From assembly GCA_934133195.1 (NCBI GenBank), contig CAKPAZ010000006.1, positions 1 to 57,391 of the forward strand: a stretch of 57,391 nucleotides of DNA, in the 5' to 3' direction. Positions 34,700 through 43,244 of this stretch are shown piece after piece. Numbering within the stretch: position 1 is the stretch's first letter; each line of letters starts with the position of its first letter. Origin of the DNA: an uncultured Bacilli bacterium (GTDB lineage: Bacteria; Bacillota_I; Bacilli_A; ML615J-28; CAG-313). The notes below the pieces were generated by a model, which saw nothing but the letters and a program-made list of their open reading frames with translations, was not told where the DNA came from and did no database searches. Both the position numbers and the translations under genes were made by a program.

Positions 34700-35271
34700 A
34701 TTGCTATCTTATCAATTAATCCATATTCTTTTGCTTCTTCACTACTCATATAATAATCTTTTTCTACATCGCTTTCAATTTTTTCAAGAGGCTGATTAGT
34801 GTTTTCAGCAAGAATTTTATTAAGTAATTTTTTGGTCTTAATGATTTCTTCAGCAACAATCATAATGTCAGTAGCTTTACCTCTAGCTCCACCTGCTGGT
34901 TGGTGAATCATAATCTTGGTATTTGGTAGGGCATATCTTTTACCTTTTTCTCCTGCTGAAAGTAAAAAGGCTCCCATACTTGCACACATCCCCATACCAA
35001 TAGTTGTAACTTGACATGATATATATTTAATCGTATCATATATCGCAAGTCCTGCACTAACCTCACCACCTGGAGAATTAATGTAAAGATAGATATCATC
35101 TTTTTGACTAGAACTTTCTAAAAACAATAGTTGAGCAATAACGCTAGCACTTAAGGCTTCATTAATTTCCCCAAATATTAAGATAATTCTATCTTGTAAT
35201 AATCTAGAGTAAATGTCATAACTTCTTTCTCCTTTTGATGTTTGTTCAATAACAACTGGTGTTAAATACAT
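34681..35271 (-). CDS. clpP: ATP-dependent Clp protease proteolytic subunit
   Basis: The 196-residue protein matches ClpP. The triad Ser is in GMGMCASMGAFLL near residue 96, His in MIHQPAGGARG near 121, and Asp in the DKDYYMS/KEYGLID region near 170. I place the start at 35271 because AAAGGAGG lies just upstream. The open frame extends 27 codons further to 35352 with no ribosome binding site. ClpP forms the tetradecameric protease core used by ClpX and ClpC, and in Bacilli it degrades Spx, two copies of which are in this window. Confidence 0.96.
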   Translation of the reverse strand: MYLTPVVIEQTSKGERSYDIYSRLLQDRIILIFGEINEALSASVIAQLLFLESSSQKDDIYLYINSPGGEVSAGLAIYDTIKYISCQVTTIGMGMCASMGAFLLSAGEKGKRYALPNTKIMIHQPAGGARGKATDIMIVAEEIIKTKKLLNKILAENTNQPLEKIESDVEKDYYMSSEEAKEYGLIDKIAIKMETR

Positions 35272-35395
35272 ATAACTACCTCCTTTATTAATATTATAAT
35301 ATATTAAAGATAAAAAAATTGTCATATTATGGTTGTGCAAAAACACAAACAAAAAAAGTTTTAATTAATATAATGAAGTGTAAGGAGGTGAAATC

Positions 35396-35725
35396 ATGCC
35401 AAGATTTACAAGCCCTAACATGTTTAACCCAAATAATATGAATCAAGAAGGAAATTCATGTTGTAAACAACCTGAACAAAAACCAGAAACAGGATGTGGA
35501 TGTAATCGACCTAAATGTCCAACTATATATAAGGAATGTCCACCAATAGTAACATGTTCAAAACAAGTAATTGACCAATATCATATTACAAAACAACCTT
35601 ATATTCATACATATCATACTGAAGTAGTTCATCATCATATTTTACAAAATGAATTTATACCTAATTATACATGTAGTGAAGTTCATGTAAATGAACCAAA
35701 TAATACAGTTCCTCCTACAATGTAA
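35396..35725 (+). CDS. CotD-like Cys/His-rich small protein
   Basis: The 109-residue protein is rich in Cys, His, Pro and Tyr. The first half has CCKQPE, GCGCNRPKCP and ECPPIVTC. The second half, DQYHITKQPYIHTYHTEVVH followed by HHILQNEF, recalls the His-rich centre of the spore coat protein CotD of Bacillus. GGAGG precedes the ATG. It has no signal peptide or membrane segment and is a single-gene unit with a terminator. Similarity to CotD is by composition and a short pattern only. It could instead be a metal-binding protein. Confidence 0.55.
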   Translation: MPRFTSPNMFNPNNMNQEGNSCCKQPEQKPETGCGCNRPKCPTIYKECPPIVTCSKQVIDQYHITKQPYIHTYHTEVVHHHILQNEFIPNYTCSEVHVNEPNNTVPPTM

Positions 35726-35735
35726 AGAAAGAGCT

Positions 35736-35762
35736 AAGACCAAGGAAACTTGGTCTTCTTTA
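35736..35762 (+). terminator. intrinsic terminator after the CotD-like gene
   Basis: AAGACCAAG and CTTGGTCTT form a 9-bp stem closed by a GAAA tetraloop, followed by CTTTAAT. Confidence 0.75.
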
Positions 35763-35821
35763 ATGCAAAAAGGCTGATTAATTTTCTAGGTTGTGATATA
35801 ATTATGGAGTATTAAATAAAT

Positions 35822-36040
35822 CGTTGATTGAGAAGATTTATAACAAAAAGTTTTATTTAGGGAGAACTAGTCGTGACTGAAAACTAGTTTATAAAATATG
35901 TTATAAAGTTCACCTCAGGAGAGACTTTAATCAAGTCCGTAATTCTTGCGTTAAAAGAATAATGAGGAAAGCAATGCTTTCAAATTAAGGTGGTACCACG
36001 GTTAACAATCGTCCTTTATTCATAAAGGGCGTTTTTTTTA
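35822..36040 (+). promoter_or_regulatory. T-box riboswitch (tRNA-Phe) upstream of pheST
   Basis: The T-box core AAGGTGGTACCACGG is at 35987-36001, followed by the terminator hairpin CGTCCTTTAT/AAAGGGCG and a T-run (36010-36038). The specifier TTC is at 35909-35911 in the context AAAGTTCACC. Stem I elements with a GTGACTGAAAACTAG apical region precede it. A TATAAT box at about 35797 gives the promoter. Uncharged tRNA-Phe would raise pheST expression. Confidence 0.9.
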
Positions 36041-36050
36041 GGAGGAAAGT

Positions 36051-37085
36051 ATGAAAGAATTATTGTTAGGTATTTTAAATGAGGCCATTGATGTTTGTAA
36101 AAAGGCTAAAAGCAACCTTGAATTGAATGAATTAAAAGCCTACTATCTTGGTAAAAAAAGTCCATTAGGCGACATAATGAAAAAGATGGCTTCACTTTCA
36201 ATTGAAGAAAAAAAGGAAGTAGGAGCACTTGCTAATCAAGTAAAAGCTAAAATAGAAGAAGCTATAAATCAAGTACGTGCAGCTATAGAAGAAAGAGAAA
36301 TCGAAAGAAAACTAGAAAGTGAAAAAATAGATATCACTCTTCCTGGTAAAACATTTAATCTAGGAACTACACATCCACTAACTCAAACAGTTGAAATGTT
36401 ACAAGAATTATTCTTAGGTATGGGTTATACTATTGCTGAAGGACCTGAAGTTGAACTTGATGTGTTTAACTTTGAACTTCTAAATGTACCAAAAGGTCAT
36501 CCAGCTCGTGATATGCAAGATTCATTCTACATTTCAGATAATCTTTTACTTAGAACTCAAACTTCTCCAGTACAAGCTCGTACAATGCTTGCAATGAATG
36601 GCAAACCAATTAAAATTGTTTGCCCAGGTAAAGTATTTAGAAGAGATGACGATGATGCTACTCACTCACATCAATTTATGCAATGTGAAGGATTAGTAGT
36701 AGATAAAAACATTTCAATGTCAGACTTAAAAGGAACCTTACTATTAATTGCTAAAAAGATGTTTGGTGAAGAAAGAAGGATTCGTTTCCGCCCTTCATAT
36801 TTTCCATTTACTGAACCATCAGTTGAAGTAGATGTAAGTTGCTTTAAATGCGGTGGTAAAGGATGCAGCCTATGCAAAGGTAATGGTTGGATTGAAGTAT
36901 TAGGTGCAGGAATGGTTCACCCTAATGTACTTAGAGATTGTGGCTATGATCCAGAAGTATATCGTGGATTTGCATTTGGTATTGGTATTGAAAGATTAAC
37001 AATGTTACGTCTTGGTATAGATGATATTCGTCAATTCTATATTAATGATAAACGTTTCTTAGAACAATTTAAAGGAGAAAAGTAA
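36051..37085 (+). CDS. pheS: phenylalanyl-tRNA synthetase alpha subunit
   Basis: The 344-residue class II synthetase has a coiled-coil N-terminus (about residues 1-90), motif 2 region GKVFRRDDDDATHSHQFMQC near 194-213, and motif 3 FGIGIERLTMLRLGIDDIRQ near 304-323. A zinc-knuckle-like insert CFKCGGKGCSLCKGNGW (near 264-280) with four Cys is present, as in PheS of many bacteria. It forms the alpha2beta2 enzyme with PheT, whose gene starts one base after its stop. AGGAGG precedes the ATG. Confidence 0.97.
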   Translation: MKELLLGILNEAIDVCKKAKSNLELNELKAYYLGKKSPLGDIMKKMASLSIEEKKEVGALANQVKAKIEEAINQVRAAIEEREIERKLESEKIDITLPGKTFNLGTTHPLTQTVEMLQELFLGMGYTIAEGPEVELDVFNFELLNVPKGHPARDMQDSFYISDNLLLRTQTSPVQARTMLAMNGKPIKIVCPGKVFRRDDDDATHSHQFMQCEGLVVDKNISMSDLKGTLLLIAKKMFGEERRIRFRPSYFPFTEPSVEVDVSCFKCGGKGCSLCKGNGWIEVLGAGMVHPNVLRDCGYDPEVYRGFAFGIGIERLTMLRLGIDDIRQFYINDKRFLEQFKGEK

Positions 37086-37086
37086 T

Positions 37087-39498
37087 ATGAGAGTATCGTA
37101 TAATTGGTTAAAAGAATTAGTAAATATAGATGTTACTCCTGATCAATTAGTTGATGATATGTCATTATATTCAATAGAGATAGAAGACTATTTTAAATTA
37201 TTACCAGCTACAGGACTTGTTGTAGGTGAAGTTCTAGAAAAAGAAAAACACCAAAATTCTGATCATCTATCAGTATGTCAAGTTAATTTAGGAAATAATG
37301 TATCACAAATTGTTTGTGGTGCTCCTAATGTTGATAAAGGCCAAAAAGTAATTGTAGCTCTTCCGGGAACTAAACTTCCTGGTGGAGAAATTAAAGTATC
37401 AGTTATTAGAGGCGTTCCATCAAATGGTATGTTATGCTCATTACAAGAATTAGGACTAGAATCAAAATATGTTCCTGAAAAATATGCTAATGGTATATAT
37501 GTTTTACCAGAAGATGCTAAACCTGGTACTGATGCCTTAAAGTACTTAAATTTAGAAGATACAGTAATCGAACTTGGATTAACTCCAAATCGTATGGATT
37601 TATTATCTATGCTTGGAGTTGCGAAAGACGTAAATGCTATATATAACAAAGGTTTAAAAGAAGTAGCATTATCATTTAAAGAAAGTACAAAAGAGACTAA
37701 AGATGAAATAGATGTAGAACTTCAAACATCAACTTGTTATAGTTACTATGCAAGAGTAGTAGAAAATGTTGTAATTAAAGAATCACCTTCTTTTATTAAA
37801 GCAAGACTAATCGCAAGTGGAATTCGTCCAATCAATAATGTTGTTGATATTACAAACTATGTATTAATGTTATTTGGTCAACCTTTACATGCCTTTGATA
37901 AAGATCAATTAGGTAGTAAGATTATTGTTAGAAGAGCTCATAATGGTGAAGAAACCGTAACTCTTGATGGTAATAAGAGAATATTAAATCGCAGTGACAT
38001 CGTAATTACTGACAATCGTACAATTGGTGATGACACAAGAATCGTATGTCTTGCAGGTGTAATGGGTGGAATAAACACTGAAGTAACAGAAAATACCAAA
38101 AATATAGTTCTAGAATCTGCTGTATTTAGACCACTAAGCATTAGAAGAACATCAGCAAAATTAGGCTTACGTAGTGAATCTAGTGTTAGATATGAAAGAG
38201 GCGTAGACTTAAATCAAAGCTTAGCTGCTTTAAATTATGCTTGTTACTTACTTGAAAAATATGCATCAGGTACAGTTTTAAAAGGTTATGTTCATCGTGG
38301 AACTGAGTATGTAGAAGATAAAGAAATCAAATTAACTGAAAAATATGTTAAAGATTATTTAGGTGTTAAAATTTCTCTTGATGAAATGAAACATATCTTT
38401 GAAGGCTTATCTTTCAAAGCAGATATCGAAGGCAAAGAAATCGTTGTAAAGGTACCTAATCGTCGTCTTGATATATCAATCAAACAAGACTTAGTAGAAG
38501 AAGTTGCTCGTATCCATGGATATGATAAATTACTTGAAACAACACCAGTAATGAGTGTTTCTGCTGAATATTCTAATGAACAAAAAATCAGAAGAACAAT
38601 TGCCCAAACCTTAAGAGGCGTAGGATTAAGTGAAGTTGTAACATACTCTTTAGTTAGTGAAAAACTAGCTGATGAATTCCATATCTTATATAATGATGGT
38701 CATCGTCAAATATCTTTACTTCATCCAATGAGTGAAGAAAGAAAAGTTTTAAGAAGAACACTTGTAAGTAGTTTAGTAGACGTCCTAAAATATAATAATG
38801 CTAGAAAAATTGATAATCTAGCAATCTATGAAATTGGTAAACGCTACTTCTATGAAGGTGATGAAACTTATGAAGATTGGTGCTTTGCAGGAGCATTACA
38901 AGGAACTCAAGCAACCAACCTATGGACAACTTCAAGTAATAAAGTAGACTTCTACTATGTAAAAGGTATTCTTGAACTACTATTTACAAAACTTGGAATA
39001 AGTGTTAAATATCTTCCTTTAAATCTAGCATCAAAAGAACTTCACCCAGGAAGAAGTGCCCTAATTCAATTTAATGACAAAATCATTGGATTTATAGGTG
39101 AACTTCATCCAAAATATATGAAGGAAAAAGATGTGGAAGATACATATGTATTTGAAGTAGCTTTAGATGAAATCTTCCTACAAACAAAACCTCACTCTAC
39201 ATATAAACCAATATCTAAAGTTCCACCAGTATTTAGAGATTTAGCTTTAATTATGGATGAAAATCAAAATGTTGGAGAAATAATTGAAGCAATATACCGT
39301 GTAGACAAAAAGATGATTAAAAATGTTGAAGTATTCGATGTTTATAAAGGTGAAAACATTGAAGCCGGCAAGAAGAGTGTTGCAGTTAAAATAATGCTTG
39401 AAGAACAAGATACTCTAACTGATGAAGTAATTAATCAAAAGATGACAAAGATTATTAAGTCACTAGAATATCAATATAAAGTAACACTTAGATCATAA
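37087..39498 (+). CDS. pheT: phenylalanyl-tRNA synthetase beta subunit
   Basis: The 803-residue protein has the full PheT domain order: a tRNA-binding OB domain (about 40-150, VVGEVLEKEKHQNSDHLSVC), the B3/B4 editing domain (about 205-385), B5 (about 400-475), the catalytic-like domain (about 480-690) and the ferredoxin-like anticodon-binding FDX-ACB domain at the end (about 710-803). It completes the Phe-tRNA synthetase and removes mischarged Tyr. It is co-regulated with pheS by the T-box leader and closed by a strong terminator. Confidence 0.97.
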   Translation: MRVSYNWLKELVNIDVTPDQLVDDMSLYSIEIEDYFKLLPATGLVVGEVLEKEKHQNSDHLSVCQVNLGNNVSQIVCGAPNVDKGQKVIVALPGTKLPGGEIKVSVIRGVPSNGMLCSLQELGLESKYVPEKYANGIYVLPEDAKPGTDALKYLNLEDTVIELGLTPNRMDLLSMLGVAKDVNAIYNKGLKEVALSFKESTKETKDEIDVELQTSTCYSYYARVVENVVIKESPSFIKARLIASGIRPINNVVDITNYVLMLFGQPLHAFDKDQLGSKIIVRRAHNGEETVTLDGNKRILNRSDIVITDNRTIGDDTRIVCLAGVMGGINTEVTENTKNIVLESAVFRPLSIRRTSAKLGLRSESSVRYERGVDLNQSLAALNYACYLLEKYASGTVLKGYVHRGTEYVEDKEIKLTEKYVKDYLGVKISLDEMKHIFEGLSFKADIEGKEIVVKVPNRRLDISIKQDLVEEVARIHGYDKLLETTPVMSVSAEYSNEQKIRRTIAQTLRGVGLSEVVTYSLVSEKLADEFHILYNDGHRQISLLHPMSEERKVLRRTLVSSLVDVLKYNNARKIDNLAIYEIGKRYFYEGDETYEDWCFAGALQGTQATNLWTTSSNKVDFYYVKGILELLFTKLGISVKYLPLNLASKELHPGRSALIQFNDKIIGFIGELHPKYMKEKDVEDTYVFEVALDEIFLQTKPHSTYKPISKVPPVFRDLALIMDENQNVGEIIEAIYRVDKKMIKNVEVFDVYKGENIEAGKKSVAVKIMLEEQDTLTDEVINQKMTKIIKSLEYQYKVTLRS

Positions 39499-39505
39499 AT
39501 AATAT

Positions 39506-39537
39506 GGAGATATCTATAAAAGATATCTCCTTTTTTT
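39506..39537 (+). terminator. intrinsic terminator after pheT
   Basis: GGAGATATCT and AGATATCTCC form a 10-bp stem with an ATAAA loop, followed by seven T. Confidence 0.9.
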
Positions 39538-39594
39538 ATAATTAAAATTAGAAAAAAACGAATAAAACCATTAAAAATTTGATGTTTTTATTTT

Positions 39595-39623
39595 TTGACA
39601 AAACCATATGATTTTGGTATAAT
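39595..39623 (+). promoter_or_regulatory. promoter of the DUF1538-PII-like operon
   Basis: TTGACA (39595-39600), 17 bases, TATAAT (39618-39623). A full-consensus promoter 27 bases before the ATG. Confidence 0.85.
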
Positions 39624-39649
39624 ATAAAATAGGTTAGGGGGAAGATAAA

Positions 39650-41182
39650 ATGAAAAAACAATTGCTTGAAAAAACTAAAGAATCCGTTTTCTCTGTTCTT
39701 CCAATTAGCATAATCGTTATAATCATTAGTATATTTATTCCCCTAGGTGGATGGAATATGCTAGGATTCGCAATAGGTGCAATTATGTTAATTGTAGGCT
39801 TAAGTTTATTCTCTCTTGGAGCTGATATGTCAATGATGAATATTGGCCTTGGAGTTGGAAAATTTATAACTCAAAAGAAAAAACTATGGATTTTCATGTT
39901 AGTTCCATTTATTATTGGAATGCTTGTAACTATTGCTGAACCTGATTTGCTAGTTCTCGCAAAACAAGTAAGTATTCCAGATTTTGTATTAATCATTTGT
40001 GTAGCACTAGGAGTTGGTATATTCTTAATGCTTGCAATGCTTAGAGTTGCTTTAAAAATTGATATTAGAGTAATTTTAGGTATTAGTTATATATTTGTAT
40101 TTATAATGGCAATATTTCTACCATCAAAGTTAGTACCTATATCATTTGACTCAGGTGGTGTAACAACTGGACCAATGACCGTTCCCTTCATAATGGCACT
40201 AGGTTTAGGTGTTGCGACAATGAATAGAAACTCATCTAATAATGATGATAGCTTTGGTTATATTGCATTAAGTTCTGTTGGACCAATCTTAGCAGTTATT
40301 ATTTTAGGCTTATGCACAAACATTGAAGTAAGTCAATCAGCAAATAGTATAGTTGTTACTGATTTTGCATTATTTACTAGAAACTTTGGACATACCTTCC
40401 TTGAAGTAATGAAAGAAATTGCTCTTGCCTTATCACCAATTATTGTTTTCGCAATCGTCTTTGAAATCATCATTTTTAAAGAAAACAAAAAAACAATTAT
40501 TAAATTATTTGTTGGTATCGCATATGCATATGTAGGATTAGTATTATTCTTAACAGGTGCGAACATCGGCTTTATGCCAATAGGTAATGCTATCGGTTCT
40601 ATTTTAGGTAGTGCCTCATATAAGTGGGTATTGATTCCACTTGGTATGGTAATGGGATTCTTCGTTGTTATGGCAGAACCTGCAGTTCATGTTTTGAACC
40701 ATCAAGTAGAAGAGGTAACCGGTGGTGCCATTTCTAAACGATTAATGTTATTTAGCCTTGCAATTGGTGTTTCTGTATCTATCGGTCTTGCGATGGCAAG
40801 AGTTGTATTTGATTTCTCAATATGGTGGGTTTTAGTTCCTGGTTATGCAATTGCGTTAGTACTATCATTATTTGTACCAAAAATGTTTTCGGCGATTGCC
40901 TTTGACTCAGGTGGTGTTGCTTCAGGTCCAATGACCGCAACTTTCCTACTTCCACTTGCGACAGGAGCTTGCTTTGCGATATATCAAGATGACACAACAA
41001 AAATCCTTCAAAATGGATTTGGAGTAGTTGCCCTTGTTGCGATGACTCCACTAATTGTAATCCAAATTTTAGGCTTAGTTTATCAAATTAAAATCTATGT
41101 ATCTAAACTTCATAGAGAATATGAATATGAAGAAGTTATTGATTTTGACTTAGATATAAAACCGGAGATTATGTATGAATAA
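39650..41182 (+). CDS. DUF1538 membrane protein, internally duplicated putative transporter
   Basis: The 510-residue protein has about twelve hydrophobic segments in two halves. Each half contains the same signature, FDSGGVTTGPMTVPFIMALG near residues 166-185 and FDSGGVASGPMTATFLLPLA near 418-437. This inverted or direct repeat of a polar re-entrant-like motif is typical of secondary transporters. The pattern matches DUF1538, a family of unknown function. Two PII-like genes follow in the same operon, and the first overlaps this stop by 8 bases. The arrangement resembles amtB-glnK, so allosteric control of transport by the PII-like proteins is a reasonable inference. The substrate is unknown. 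Confidence 0.85.
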   Translation: MKKQLLEKTKESVFSVLPISIIVIIISIFIPLGGWNMLGFAIGAIMLIVGLSLFSLGADMSMMNIGLGVGKFITQKKKLWIFMLVPFIIGMLVTIAEPDLLVLAKQVSIPDFVLIICVALGVGIFLMLAMLRVALKIDIRVILGISYIFVFIMAIFLPSKLVPISFDSGGVTTGPMTVPFIMALGLGVATMNRNSSNNDDSFGYIALSSVGPILAVIILGLCTNIEVSQSANSIVVTDFALFTRNFGHTFLEVMKEIALALSPIIVFAIVFEIIIFKENKKTIIKLFVGIAYAYVGLVLFLTGANIGFMPIGNAIGSILGSASYKWVLIPLGMVMGFFVVMAEPAVHVLNHQVEEVTGGAISKRLMLFSLAIGVSVSIGLAMARVVFDFSIWWVLVPGYAIALVLSLFVPKMFSAIAFDSGGVASGPMTATFLLPLATGACFAIYQDDTTKILQNGFGVVALVAMTPLIVIQILGLVYQIKIYVSKLHREYEYEEVIDFDLDIKPEIMYE

Positions 41183-41528
41183 AGAGTTAAAAGGTTTAAG
41201 ATTAGTAATTACCTTTGTTGATCGTGGCCAAGGTGAAAAAATAACAAAATTGTATGAAAAACTTGGAGCAGTCAATCATCAAATATTCTTAGGATATGGA
41301 ACAGCTTCATCAGAAATATATGCATATCTTGGATTTGGAATGATTGAAAAAGATGTATTGATAAGCGTAGTAGATGTAAGCCTTGTCCCATTTATGTTTA
41401 ATGCTTTGAAAGAAGAAATGGACTTTGACTCTCCAGGACATGGCATAGCATGTTCAATTCCTGTTTTAAGTGTTGGCGGTCAAAGGGCATTAAATGCCAT
41501 CTTAGGAATAACTGAAGAAAGGAATTAA
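41175..41528 (+). CDS. PII-like signalling protein, first of a pair
   Basis: The 117-residue protein has the ferredoxin-like beta-alpha-beta pattern of PII/GlnB proteins: LRLVITFVDRGQGEKITKLY, a central loop with LGYGTAS, LISVVDVSLVPFMFNAL, and a glycine-rich late segment DSPGHGIACSIPV where PII has its B-loop. PII proteins form trimers that bind nucleotides in inter-subunit clefts and contact transporters or enzymes. The start ATGAATAA overlaps the stop of the DUF1538 gene, implying coupled translation. Confidence 0.75.
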   Translation: MNKELKGLRLVITFVDRGQGEKITKLYEKLGAVNHQIFLGYGTASSEIYAYLGFGMIEKDVLISVVDVSLVPFMFNALKEEMDFDSPGHGIACSIPVLSVGGQRALNAILGITEERN

Positions 41529-41531
41529 AGT

Positions 41532-41852
41532 ATGAAAGAATTAATCATAGTAATATGTAATATGGGAAGTGCTGATGATATTATGAATACAGCCAAAGAA
41601 AAAGGTGCTGGTGGTGGTACAATCATCCATGGTCGTGGATCAGCCAAAAAAGATGCTGAACATTTCTTAGGATTCACAATCAGACCTGAAAAAGAATTAG
41701 TTTTAATCATTACTGATGATACAATTCGTAACGACATAATGAGAGAAATTAGTAAAAAACATGGTGTCGGAACTAAAGCTCATGCAATATGTTTTTCAGT
41801 TCCTGTTGATGCGACTGTTGGACTTCCTAATAGAAAACAAACAGAAGAATAA
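41532..41852 (+). CDS. PII-like signalling protein, second of a pair
   Basis: The 106-residue protein shares the PII-like fold: ELIIVICNMGSADDIMNTAK, AGGGTIIHGRGSA near residues 27-39 (T-loop base), ELVLIITDDTIRNDIMREI and GVGTKAHAICFSVPVD near the end. It differs clearly from its neighbour, so the pair may form heterotrimers or sense two ligands. It starts 3 bases after the first PII-like gene. Downstream lies the remnant of a bidirectional terminator broken by an insertion sequence. Confidence 0.78.
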   Translation: MKELIIVICNMGSADDIMNTAKEKGAGGGTIIHGRGSAKKDAEHFLGFTIRPEKELVLIITDDTIRNDIMREISKKHGVGTKAHAICFSVPVDATVGLPNRKQTEE

Positions 41853-41855
41853 AAC

Positions 41856-41867
41856 AATAACCCCTTC
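41856..41867. terminator. left arm of a terminator hairpin split by an insertion sequence
   Basis: AATAACCCCTTC is the exact complement of GAAGGGGTTATT at 43245-43256. Without the element and one copy of AAT the two arms would form a perfect 12-bp hairpin with loop AATTAA between the PII-like gene and efp. Confidence 0.8.
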
Positions 41868-41896
41868 AATGAACCTGTTCGTTAAAAATGGACAAG

Positions 41897-42745
41897 TTAA
41901 AAAAACACATTATTAAGAGTTAACTTCCTAAACTGAATAGGAGTTAGCTCTTTTATTTTTTCTTGTAATCTTTCATTATTGTAGTATTTTACAAAATTAT
42001 TTATTGTTTTATCTACATCTTTAATTTTGAAATTTTTAATTAAATATATGCATTCTGACTTAAGTGTGCTAAAAAATGATTCTATTGGAACATTGTCCAC
42101 ACATGATCCTTTTGCAGATATAGACTGCGTTATATTATTTTTAATAAGCAAATTAATATATGTTATATTTGTGAAATGCCATCCTTGATCTGAATGCAAA
42201 ATCAAGTTTTGTCTTTGTTCAACTGGTACTATATTAATTGCTTTTTTTACCGTATCTAATACTAATTGTAGATCTATAGATTTTGATATTGTGTATGCAA
42301 TGATAGATTTGTCATACAAATCTTTGATGGCACATAGATATTTAACACCATCTACTGCAAAAATGTAAGAAATATCTATAGACCATTTACAATTTGAACA
42401 ATTTGTGGTAAAATTACGTTGTAGAAGATTTGGTATCTGATGGTGTGGTAACTTTGAGTACCTATGAGTCTTCTTACGTGTTATGGATTGAATATCATTC
42501 AATCTCATGTATCGATATACGGTGTAGTTGGTAACCACTAAGTCGTATATCTTTTTAATTTGCATTCTTATTTGACGTATTCCCCATGTTTTATTCTTTT
42601 CATGCATTTTTACCACTATTTCATTAGTAGTCTCATTAAAAGCCTTATTTTGTGGTCTACCTAGTTTTATCCATTCGTAATATCCACTCTTTGAACAGTA
42701 CAATACTTTACAAAGAACATTAATTGAATATTTGTTTTTCAACAT
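41897..42745 (-). CDS. IS3-family transposase OrfB (DDE integrase domain)
   Basis: The 282-residue stretch has an HTH_21-like start (SGYYEWIK, GIRQIRMQIKK) and the rve integrase core with the acidic triad in WSIDISYIF near residue 122, LHSDQGWHF near 182 and VPIESFFSTLKSE near 218. It cuts and joins the element ends. It is probably made mainly as an OrfAB fusion by -1 frameshifting: the frame continues upstream without a stop to the A7 site in OrfA. The ATG used here has no strong ribosome binding site. Confidence 0.92.
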   Translation of the reverse strand: MLKNKYSINVLCKVLYCSKSGYYEWIKLGRPQNKAFNETTNEIVVKMHEKNKTWGIRQIRMQIKKIYDLVVTNYTVYRYMRLNDIQSITRKKTHRYSKLPHHQIPNLLQRNFTTNCSNCKWSIDISYIFAVDGVKYLCAIKDLYDKSIIAYTISKSIDLQLVLDTVKKAINIVPVEQRQNLILHSDQGWHFTNITYINLLIKNNITQSISAKGSCVDNVPIESFFSTLKSECIYLIKNFKIKDVDKTINNFVKYYNNERLQEKIKELTPIQFRKLTLNNVFF

Positions 42746-42750
42746 ATCAA

Positions 42751-43119
42751 TTACTTGATATTTCTGCTTGGCTGTTGGCTTGTTAGGTAGACCAGGGATT
42801 TTTTTATATCTTCTAACATCCTCACTCTTTCTATCAATTCTTTCTTAGATAATTCTTCTAAAGATTTTTCAGAATGCTTTCTAGGACGTCCCTTACTAGG
42901 ATTATTAAACTTAGTTGCTCTTCCTCTAGTTTCAATTATATGTCCATATTTTTTGTAGTTTTTAACCCATCTATATAAGGTGCTTGTATCTGATAAGTCA
43001 AACTTACGAACTATTTGGGCTGGTCCCATTTTATAGTTTAAATATAGAAGAACTATTTTTTCTTTTTCTTCATTTGTGTATCTAGTATGAGTTTTATTGT
43101 TTGTTTTTTTAATATACAT
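42751..43119 (-). CDS. IS3-family transposase OrfA (helix-turn-helix)
   Basis: The 122-residue protein binds the element ends. It has a helix-turn-helix pattern (EEKEKIVLLYLNYKMGPAQI, then STLYRWVKNYKKYG) and a C-terminal leucine-rich helix (LEELSKKELIERVRMLE). The ATG at 43119 has GAGGAG upstream and is preferred to the in-frame start at 43170. Near its end the 0 frame reads ATA AAA AAA, a good -1 slippery site. Confidence 0.9.
   Translation of the reverse strand: MYIKKTNNKTHTRYTNEEKEKIVLLYLNYKMGPAQIVRKFDLSDTSTLYRWVKNYKKYGHIIETRGRATKFNNPSKGRPRKHSEKSLEELSKKELIERVRMLEDIKKSLVYLTSQQPSRNIK
42799..42805 (-). other. -1 frameshift slippery heptamer (A AAA AAA) joining OrfA and OrfB
   Basis: On the minus strand the OrfA codons ATA-AAA-AAA provide A_AAA_AAA. 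A slip back by one base leads into the OrfB frame, which stays open through PGLPNKPTAKQKYQVID to the OrfB methionine. Confidence 0.8.
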
Positions 43120-43244
43120 AACTATTTTTCTCCTCATTTTAATTTTACAAAAAAACACATTAGAATTCAAGTAATCAATATCAGATTACTATATCTAATG
43201 TGTTTTTTTTATTTAGTCCGTTTTAATCAAACTAGTTCAATTAA

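Larger units (their letters stand above)
41871..43238 (-). mobile_element. IS3-family insertion sequence (IS150-like group), about 1.37 kb
   Basis: The ends are imperfect inverted repeats: GAACCTGTTCGTTAAAAATG on the left and, read inward from the right, GAACTAGTTTGATTAAAACG. Similarity continues to a shared AAAAAAACACATT. AAT flanks both sides as a likely 3-bp target duplication. Because the flanks also share TTC, the exact border is uncertain by up to 3 bases. It carries OrfA and OrfB with an A7 slippery site between them. Both frames are open, so the copy is probably active or recent. Confidence 0.9.

Noticed and set aside
37278..37649. A 123-codon frame antisense to pheT
   Set aside because: It is fully inside pheT on the other strand, without a ribosome binding site or promoter. 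It is a by-product of pheT codon use.
42745..42751. OrfA/OrfB split read as a broken transposase
   Set aside because: The split fits normal IS3 -1 frameshifting at the A7 site, and both parts are complete.
41871..43238. IS element as carrier of the PII-like genes or efp
   Set aside because: Its inverted ends enclose only OrfA and OrfB. The neighbouring genes are outside the ends.
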